Positions 56,566 through 64,000 of a stretch of 64,000 nt of DNA are shown piece by piece. The DNA comes from Dasypus novemcinctus (lineage: Eukaryota; Chordata; Mammalia; Cingulata; Dasypodidae). Numbering within the stretch: the first letter of the stretch is position 1; every line of letters begins with the position of its first letter. The stretch spans positions 67,038,544 through 67,102,543 of the forward strand of contig NC_080675.1 in assembly GCF_030445035.2 (NCBI RefSeq), given 5' to 3'. The notes beneath the pieces are model-generated. The model did no database searches and was not told the origin of the DNA. It saw only the letters and a program-made list of their open reading frames with translations. The translations under genes and the position numbers were made by a program.

Positions 56566-58843
56566 TGGTTCACAGTGCATTTTGGTATTATATTCTCTGA
56601 TGAGGTTTCTTTAAAAGTCAATTTAATTTTATATGGCAGGAATAACCATTTTACATGTATGAAGATATTTAATATTTCTATTTGCAAGTCCCATTAAAAT
56701 TGTGAATAAATTATCAGATTACAAATATGTCACTGTAGTCAGATAATTTCTTCAAAAGAAAATAAGATTAATTACATGATACAATTTGGGGCTTAAAAAG
56801 AGCACTATTATTTTACTAATTTCTATCTAGTTTCAAACAATATTTTAAAACATGAAATAGTTTTATAAAAATCACCCATAATCCTATTACCTAGGAAAAA
56901 AGCTTTATTTCCATTCTTTCCTGTTTTGAACAAAATTTGGTAATACTATATCTAGAATTTTAATCTTGCTGTTATTTTATCCTCAGTGTGAAATTGTAAA
57001 CATTTTCCTCTCATGCCTTTAAACATGCTTCAAAACTTTAATTTAATAGTTGTGTAATTATATAGCACTCTCTGAGTTCCTTGAGATATATGCCTAAAAG
57101 TGGGATTTTTATCTCAAAGAGTATGAACATGTGCAAAGCTTTTAATACATTTTATGAGATTCCCACACAAAAATTAAATAGATACAAATAAACAGAATGG
57201 ATGTAACAATTTTTATTCCCATCAGGAATGAATGAAAACATTCATTTCTCCTGAACGTTATGAGTGTTTTTAAATCTTTGTCAATTTAATAAGGAAAAGG
57301 TATTCTCTGTTCTTATTAGCATTTTGTTAGCTATTGAATGGTGGAATTTTGAAGATCTAGTTAAGCAAGTGTTGCTCTGATAAGAATTCTGAGACCTTTT
57401 CAGTCATAACTCTTGACTGTTTAATTCTTATGACCTAAAATTTTAGTTCATCTCTTGTTTAAAATCTGAATACATAGAAAGACAATGAAAAGACAATGAA
57501 GAGTCTGGAAGGAAGCCACAAGACTGTACATATTGCTTCTGTTAGCCTCTACCCCATCGATAGCCATCTTCAAGGCATGGTTAAATTGTCACTTCCTTCT
57601 TGAAGACTTTGGAAGCAAACTCTTCTTCCTCACATATCCCAGAAAATTTCATCTGTTCCTTTCATTTGCAACTTCATTTTTACCCTATGTCATTCAAATT
57701 TATAACTCCTAAATACTTCCCAGAATGTGTCTCATTCAATAGGCACACAATCAACACCTGTTGGGGGAGGGGGAAATGCCATGAATTAAAAGAAAGGCAG
57801 GTGTTGATACTATCTTCTCACTAAATCGTTCCTCACAAGGAAATATATTGAGTTTTTGTGGTAAATGCTGATCCAATTAGCAAATTTATATTAGCCAGGG
57901 CTCATACCTAAGAAAAATAGAGAGGCAAGTAGTTAACACCAGCCTTAATATATATAGAAATAAAGACCCACTGCCATTTAAAAACCCACGGATTCATAAG
58001 CAGGAAAGCATGTATTAAGGGATAACATGATGTGCTTTCTAGATGCTACTTAAACTGATGAACTTTCATCACTTGGCATTGCCAGTTGAGTCAAGCTCTT
58101 ATTGGAATACAAGAGTGAGTGTACTTTTCTGTGGTAAGAAAGTTTCTATTATTTTGCATTATTATATAATGGGATGTATTTCCATTATTATATAATTCTC
58201 AAAATGAAGATCAGGAAGTATAATACTATGATACAGTTTTATTTAACATATTCCATGTGAATTTACTGAATGTCAGAAACTTTCTGAAATATTAAGTTCA
58301 AAGGTAAGTAAGACATAGTCTACCAGTTTAATATACATGCTAGCAAATAGTCTATTACCTTCAAGAAAGTCTTGTCTTGCTAAAAGATACAGCTCTGTTT
58401 CTTATTGCAGTGTTGCTGTGGCAAGAGTCAGTCTTCTTGCTGTTAGCTCTCTTATGACACATTTCTTAAAATTATAGCCTATTTCCATTTAGGTAAATTT
58501 ATGTCTTTGTATTACTTTATGTCACTCAAATTATTTTTTTAATAATTGTTTTTAAAATATTTTAAATTTGCTAGTAGGAAACAAAGTGAATACTGTATAA
58601 ACCTAGATCTCAAAGAATATCAATAATTTTTGTCCAGCATTAATTTTTCTATATTAGCTCCACATTATAAAAATAATTTTGGTAAAACTAATTCCATTTA
58701 CTTTACTACTCTTTTATATATTTTATCTTTCTCTTAGCAAAGTTAAATTTAAATATTTCTAATACCAGCTTCCCTTAGTAAATTATTATTGTATAACAGG
58801 GCCAGCCTTAACATACACATAACATTTCATACAATGTGACATT
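56566..58843. other. No recognised feature
   Basis: AT-rich DNA of about 2.3 kb. A 74-codon frame at 57600-57824 has no recognisable domain. An 11-bp inverted repeat (ATCAACACCTG at 57750-57760 and its complement at 57798-57808) is within chance expectation. Confidence 0.4.
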
Positions 58844-58858
58844 AAGATACAATGACTT

Positions 58859-59224
58859 GTGAAGCAGATATGAGTGTCCACCTTCCACATGGGAGGTCCT
58901 GGGTTAGGTTTCCAGTATCTCCTAAAGAAGATAAGCAAGACAGTGAGCTGACACAATGGGCTGGCATGGTAAACTGAGGCAACAAGATGAAGCAACAGAG
59001 GCACAATGAGGAAACACAATGAAAGACACAACAAGCAGGGAGCAGAGGTGGCTCAAGCCTGTGGGTGCCTCCCTCTCACAGGGGAGGTCCTGGGTTCGGT
59101 TCCTGGTGCCTCCTAAAAAGAAGACAAGCACACAACAAATGGACACAGAGAGCAGATAGTGAGTGCAGTGAGGTGTGTGTGTGGGGGGAGGGGGACATTA
59201 ATAAATAAAAATAAACCTTAAAAA
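58859..59224 (+). mobile_element. Dimeric tRNA-derived SINE, DAS-type
   Basis: Two related head units in tandem: GTGAAGCAGATATGAG with CACATGGGAGGTCCTGGGTT (58859 to about 59035), and GGGAGCAGAGGTGGCTCAAG with CACAGGGGAGGTCCTGGGTTCG (about 59038-59130). Each carries a B-box-like GGTTCGGTTCC or its decayed form. The tail is AATAAATAAAAATAAACC. Target-site duplication: AAGATACAATGACTT (58844-58858) and AAGATACAGTGACTT (59225-59239), one mismatch in 15. It is a different subfamily from the three SINEs further left. Confidence 0.92.
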
Positions 59225-59239
59225 AAGATACAGTGACTT

Positions 59240-59585
59240 AAGACTTATTAGAATTTGCAGGAATCTCTGTGGGTTAACTAAAAGCTTTAGATTCTAAAAC
59301 TTTTATTTGTAAAATAATATTTGTATTTTGTAAGCATATCTTGATTTTGTAAGTTTCCTTCTTAACACCAGGAAAATCTCAATAGTTATCATCCCATTTG
59401 CTAAAAGTTTACTTAAACAACTAACCTTGACAGTTAAAAAAAGCTAAAAATATAGATTCATTGATTCACTAATTGCTCTTTCACTTCAGATTTTCACTAG
59501 CTTCTGGTTTTCAGTCAATATGTTTTTTTCATTTAAGAAAGAAAATACTCTTAGCAAAATAAGTTAGGACAAAAAAAATGTCATA
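59240..59585. other. No recognised feature
   Basis: AT-rich DNA between the dimeric SINE and the reversed LTR. Confidence 0.4.
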
Positions 59586-59591
59586 AATGAA

Positions 59592-60016
59592 TGTTTTAGT
59601 TTCATAGCTGTAAAAACAAATACCATACAGTGGGTAGGCTTAACAGCAGGACTTTATTAGCTCACAGTTTTGAAGCTAAGAGATGTGTAAAATCCGGGCA
59701 TCCGCAAAGTGATATTTTCTCCGGAAGACTGTGGCATTCTGGGATTGGCTACTTCCTTGGTTCTTGGCTTCCTGTCACATGACACTGTACATGGCAGTGC
59801 CTTCTCCTTTCTGTTCCAGGTACTGCTAACTTCCAATTTCTTGCCCTGTGGCTTCTTCCCTGTGGTCTTCTCTATAAGGCCTCGAGTATTAGATTAAGAC
59901 CCATTCTGATTCTGTTGGCCACATCTTAACTAAAAATAACAACTTCAAAAGGTCCCTTGTTAAAATTAAAAACATGTTTTCTGGTTTTCTGGGGTACATA
60001 ATTCTAAACCATCACA
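59592..60016 (-). mobile_element. Solo LTR, MaLR-like, reversed
   Basis: Plus strand starts TGTTTTAGTTTCATAGCTG and ends GTACATAATTCTAAACCATCACA. Read backwards it begins TGTGATGGTTTAGAATTATGTACCCC and ends GAAACTAAAACA, the same termini as the LTR at 60350-60804. The reversed strand has GAGCTAATAAAGTCC, with an AATAAA signal. Flanking pentamers ATGAA and GTGAT agree poorly, so the duplication has decayed or the ends are off by a base or two. Confidence 0.72.
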
Positions 60017-60349
60017 GTGATTAACAAATAAATATTCTCTCAAAGGAAAATTCAATTATCAAATTCTTTAATACTTCTCTTTACACATCTGTTATCATTT
60101 CTAAACAAGGATTGGATTGAATACTCTGCTTTCACCACTAAATAATATGCAATAAAATTCACACATTTCACAACAGACAACAAAGCTTGGTCACATTTTG
60201 ACTAGTTATTATCAAGGTGCCAAGATTATTTAAGATAAGATGTGATTATTAGTTACATTAGAATAATGATCAGCTATCATTAGCTTCTGGTAGCTATGGG
60301 AATAACATAGCACTCCTCAGGTACATGTTAAGAGTTAAGAAATTGCCAT

Positions 60350-60804
60350 TGTGGTGGTTTGGAGCTATGTACCCTAGAAAATCATGTTCTTAAACTAAAT
60401 CCATTTTTGTGGGTGTGAACCCATTGTAAATAGGATCTTTTGATGAGGTTATTTCAGTTAAGGTATGGTCCAACTCAGTCAGGATGCATCTTAATCCTAT
60501 TACTGGAGTCTTTTATAAGCAGAATGAAATTCAGACAGAGAAAGAAAGCAAGAAGCTACAGAACATGAAGAGAGGGGAGAGGCAAGGAGAGGCAACCATG
60601 TATACTGCTATGTGACAGAGGAGCCAAGGACCAAGGATCACTGGCAGCCAGCCCCAGAACGCAAATCTTTGAGAAGAAAGCATCACTTTGATGATGCTTT
60701 GATTTGGACTTCTCCTAAACACAAAACCATGAGCTATTAAGTTCCCGTTGTTAAAGCCATCCCATTGCATGGTATTTGCTTGAGCAGCCAAAGAAACTAA
60801 AACA
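60350..60804 (+). mobile_element. Solo LTR, MaLR-like
   Basis: Starts TGTGGTGGTTTGGAGCTATG and ends AAGAAACTAAAACA, giving TG...CA termini at 455 bases. Internal TCTTTTATAAGCAGAATG near 60508-60526 resembles a TATA-box region. Flanking pentamers GCCAT (60345-60349) and GCTAT (60805-60809) match at four of five positions. It belongs to the same family as the reversed LTR at 59592-60016. Confidence 0.8.
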
Positions 60805-61129
60805 GCTATTCTTTTTATATTACCTTGAGGAACAGTAATAAGAGAATATCAAACAGGGAAAATGCTGTTCATTTAAAAAGAAAGAAAACCTTACTTTCAC
60901 CTGAAGGCATATTTAGTAAACAGTAAACTATATTATTCTAAAAATGGAATATATAACATGAAAACAGCAATGGTTCCTCAACGAGAACAGACAAAAGTAG
61001 TCAAAGTTCATATGGAATTAATGTAGGAAACTTGATTTTTAAAATTTTAAACTGTCGAGGCAACTACTTTTGGATTTTCCTTTCAATGACACAACCATTA
61101 GATTTTGCTTTTCTTATCAAAAATAAGAG

Positions 61130-61362
61130 TTGACTTTAGTGGTTAGCGTATAAGCCTGCCCAGGTTCAATCAGCTTGGTGAATGGAGAAGCCATTTAAAC
61201 TCTCTATGTGTTAGTTTACCTCACATTACTACTGAATAGTAATAGTGCCAATATGTCCTTTTATGGTGAAGATTAAATACATTAAATCCTATAAAACAAA
61301 AAGAACAGTGCCTGAGCACACAATAAGTACCCAATAAAAGTTAGCTATTTTTATTATTGTAT
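61130..61362 (+). mobile_element. MIR SINE, nearly full length
   Basis: Order fits MIR: a tRNA-like head (TTTAGTGGTTAGCGTATAAGC, then CCCAGGTTCAATC), AAACTCTCTATGTGTTAGTTTACC, AATAGTAATAGTGCCAATATG, GAAGATTAAATACATTAAATCC, AAGAACAGTGCCTGAGCACACAATAAGTACCCAATAAAAGTTAGC. Diverged, ancestral. A shorter similar 3' phrase (CAGTGCCTAGCATAATT) recurs near 61445. Confidence 0.8.
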
Positions 61363-61499
61363 CTCAGAAGATACATAGTCAAAATGGAGGAAAATTCCTC
61401 TGGATTAGAAAATACTGTTTCATTAATGCATATGCATTAAACACAGTGCCTAGCATAATTTTAAGTATACGATAAACACTGGTTGATTGTTTGAGTCGT

Positions 61500-62655
61500 T
61501 TCTCCTTTTACATTTTAGATTAAAATCTTCCTTAAATTTATGTTAACTGACTTAAAAATCCTTCTTTCTATTGAATCATTCTCTTAAAGCTTGTAAAAGA
61601 TGTTGCTCACATGGTTGACCAAATATTTGATTTTTCACTTGACATTATGTAAGGTCCATAAAAATACTCAAAATACACACTTGTATTACAATCATTGTAC
61701 TTGCGCAAGATGAATATGATATAAAGTGGCATCTTCTATATATGTTATTTCATTGATAGTATGGTTACAAGTAAAAGTAAAAATCTTCAAAGCACAAAAA
61801 AGTTATAAATATTTCATGACAGATTCAGCTATTAAATTATAAAGAAGTCAGAAATTCACAGGCCAGGTGGAGGTAATGACATTTGGCATCAAAGTGTCAA
61901 AGGATTCACCTGATAAGGAGAAAAATAACCCTGTTTTATTTAAGCAGGGGGTCAATGTTCAGCAAGCTTTCCTTCCCTGGAAGGGTAATGATTTCAATGC
62001 AATTACTCCTCAGCTGTCAGAATTGAAAGGTCAGATTTGACCATTTGCTATTTTTAAATGTACTTACTGAGTCTATACATCAGCTAGCCTGAAATTTGCA
62101 GTAACCACTCAACTAATTTTTAGTGCTGGAAGGAAAGGAGGGAATCATATCAAAGAGAAACCATAAGTTAACCTATGGAATGGGTATTCAATAACAAATA
62201 CAATGTGCTAGGTAATTTTTAAAAATATTAACATTTTGAACTCTCATTATCTCTAGTTAATGAGAAGGTGTACAGCTCTCTTTATATCAAATCTGCCAGA
62301 GAACAGGAAAAAAAATTTTTTGTCCTTGAATTACTTAACTCTAAAACAAGTCAAGGAATTGTTCTTTTCCTTGTCTTTCCAGTCTGTAATCTCAAACAGA
62401 TTGCCTAATCATCCTTAGAGTGCCCTATAATGAAATTCAATCTCTTTCACAAAGTTCCTGAGGTATTATTAGTTCTATAAGATACTTAGGCTATTAGATT
62501 GTATCCAATTTTTTCAACCAGTGTTCTTAAGGTCCCTCTACTTGAAGAGTAAAAATTTTTTTTTTTTTTTATTTTTTTGTCCTTCAACTGAGACACAAAC
62601 ATTTGGCCCAATTTTTTACTATCTGCAGAAGAGGGTTTTTTGTTTACTTCTTTGG
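61500..62655. other. No assigned feature; possible conserved non-coding block at 61860-62060
   Basis: The stretch is repeat-poor. Within it 61860-62060 is less AT-rich and contains, close together, homeodomain-type cores (GGTAATGAT, GCAATTAC), an E-box (CAGCTG) and a GGTCAGATTTGACC near-palindrome (62029-62042). That mix is seen in enhancers but is also easily found by chance. Confidence 0.3.
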
Positions 62656-62659
62656 CCAG

Positions 62660-62840
62660 ATTTGTTTTCAACTTTATTGTGGTATAATTTACAGTAGATA
62701 TAATTCACCCATTCTAAGCACATAAATTGATGGATTTGCAGAATTGTATGAAGTTATGTAACCACTATTAGTAATAAGAAAAGAACAAGTTCCAAAAATA
62801 CCCTAAAATATTTCCCTTTGAGTCAACTGTCTCTCATGTC
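62660..62840. mobile_element. Old L1-group fragment
   Basis: CAACTTTATTGTGGTATAATTTACAG, ATAATTCACCCATTCTAAG and AGAATTGTATGAAGTTATGTAACCACTATTAG follow the order of a common old mammalian repeat that I associate with antisense L1 3' UTR sequence. Assignment uncertain. Confidence 0.5.
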
Positions 62841-62959
62841 ATCTGACTCCAGCTAAAAAGACACTGATAATGGTTTAATGTTAATGGACAAGGTATGAAT
62901 TTTGCATAAGGCATTTTGCATAAGGACTCCGGCTAATTAGAGGTTATTGAAAGAATAAA

Positions 62960-63155
62960 ACAGCTGCCCTGCTCTAATGCGCAAGCATTCTCAACGCTTG
63001 CCGTCACTGCCTCCGGAGGTGCTCTGGTCAGGGACACGGCTAGCCTTGTGCTCGCTCTCCTCTCCCTCAACACCTGTTGGTGCCCCTGCAGCACGGCTGC
63101 TCTCTCACGGAGGCTGTGACCAGGCCCTGGGTTTCTTTGTACTGACTGGTCAGTG
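62960..63155. other. Small CpG-rich patch of unknown origin
   Basis: About 200 bases at roughly 60 percent GC with about ten CpG dinucleotides, in an otherwise AT-rich, CpG-poor region. It follows GAATAAAACAGCTGCC (AATAAA signal near 62953). A 62-codon plus-strand frame spans it (62977-63165), without any domain that I recognise. The signal-then-GC-rich layout would fit the R-U5 end of an LTR, but I find no matching 5' end. Confidence 0.4.
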
Positions 63156-63194
63156 GATGGAGTAAGGGAGAGAACTATATTTGCAACCTTTGAC

Positions 63195-63425
63195 TTGACT
63201 TTTTTAACACTTTAAAAAAAAATACCTTAGATTACATAAACGTCACATAAAAAATCTAGGATTCCCACATGCCCCACTCCCTATCTCTCCCACACCGTCC
63301 CACATCAACAACATCCCTCACCAGTGTGGCACATTTGCACAACTGACAAACACATAGAGGAGCACTGCCATCAAGCGTGGACTACCGTCTACACCATAGT
63401 CTACACTTTGTCCTGCACAACGCTG
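63195..63425 (-). mobile_element. L1 3' end, reversed
   Basis: TTTAAAAAAAAATACCTTAGATTACATAAACGTCACATAAAAAATCTAGGATTCCCACATGCCCC is the reversed L1 tail phrase (compare 1243-1288 joined to 3871-3990), followed by CCAGTGTGGCACATTTGCACAACTGACAAACACAT and TAGTCTACACTTTGTCCTGCACAA. About 230 bases; 5'-truncated. Confidence 0.75.
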
Positions 63426-64000
63426 CAACTCCACATGAAGGAATGCCAATCCTAGATAAGCTAGGCAGTATTCCTGAAAAAAAAAAGAAATATTTCCTAC
63501 TACATTTTTCTTATAATGGTTTTGTATACAATCTACTCCTTCCCCCAGCCCCTCATATCTGAGGTTCCTCAACCAATATCATATGTCTAGAACCTGTCAG
63601 ACCAGGCTACCTCAAAAATTACTGTTCAGCATGTGATTCTTCTTTAAGATGAAGGGCCTATTCCTGGTTCAAGTGGTGATCGCTACCCATCAATCTTACT
63701 ATGCACAACTCAGAAGCAGTCCTGTTCTATCACAAAGCAAATCCCTTCTCACTGATGGATTCATGAGCACATCTAGTCAGTGTGGTTAGAAGTGAGGTTT
63801 CAGTCCAAGACCCTGGACTCTGGCCTTTTTCAATTTATCTTTTCGTTCTGTCTACGACTGGCAAACCCTGCTTATTGGGTCTCATGCTGACTTTTGAGTA
63901 TAGTGAACTGGAGCTTTCAAATCTCCTCTGCAAATGCTCAGTATCAGATTATTAAGGGACAGAGTTTTCAATCCTTACAAGAAAAGTTTCTACAACTGAT
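63426..64000. other. No recognised feature
   Basis: No repeat family or coding signal that I can name up to the window end. Confidence 0.4.

Noticed and set aside
57750..57808. Hairpin with 11-bp arms
   Set aside because: An 11-bp inverted match at this spacing is expected about once by chance in 64 kb.

Overview
This window is AT-rich vertebrate nuclear DNA made almost entirely of interspersed repeats. I see no cellular protein-coding gene, no RNA gene outside SINEs, and no prokaryotic feature. The best host guess is a xenarthran mammal, most likely an armadillo such as Dasypus. The reason is the tRNA-headed SINEs with a 'GCAGACTTGGCCCAGTGG'-type head, which I recognise as the DAS family of armadillos. 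They occur with mammal-wide MIR, L2, MaLR/MLT1 and ERVL relics and with a distinctive L1 lineage.

Layout, left to right. 195-715 is an L2 relic. 1222-7653 is a minus-strand L1 whose 5' part is inverted (twin priming); an ORF1-bearing half-L1, a solo LTR and a SINE later landed in it. 7.65-10.1 kb is mostly unassigned DNA with an MLT1-like LTR. 10.12-13.2 kb is a plus-strand L1 3' UTR split by a SINE. 15.81-17.62 kb and 18.13-19.93 kb are two nearly identical 1.8-kb 5'-truncated L1 tails with different target-site duplications. 20.2-20.7 kb is a solo LTR with an exact 5-bp duplication. 20.7-26.1 kb is mostly unassigned apart from old MIR-like and L1-like fragments. 26.1-29.5 kb holds L1 ORF1/ORF2 remnants and the 3' part of an ERVL-type endogenous retrovirus (broken integrase region, polypurine tract, 3' LTR). 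29.5-38.8 kb is a pile of L1 fragments, one of them with a later L1 tail inserted. 39.6-42.0 kb holds MLT1-like LTR and old L1 3' UTR sequence. 42.1-56.6 kb is a Russian-doll stack: an old L1 split by a second L1, which is split by a full-length L1 of about 9.7 kb. The right end holds a dimeric SINE, two opposed LTRs, a MIR, a small CpG-rich patch of unknown origin and an L1 tail.

The main biology is the L1 lineage. The full-length copy (45758-55483, 14-bp target-site duplication) has a 2-kb 5' UTR with repeated promoter-like blocks, an RRM-type ORF1, and an ORF2 carrying endonuclease, reverse transcriptase and C-terminal CCHC-like motifs. Its 3' UTR is about 2.9 kb and is built from two successive modules. 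In older copies in the same window each module ends like an ordinary L1 3' end. ORF1 and ORF2 both carry stops and frameshifts, so this copy is dead, but the architecture recurs in several copies here. The tRNA-derived SINEs end in A-rich tails and have target-site duplications, as expected for passengers of L1-type machinery.
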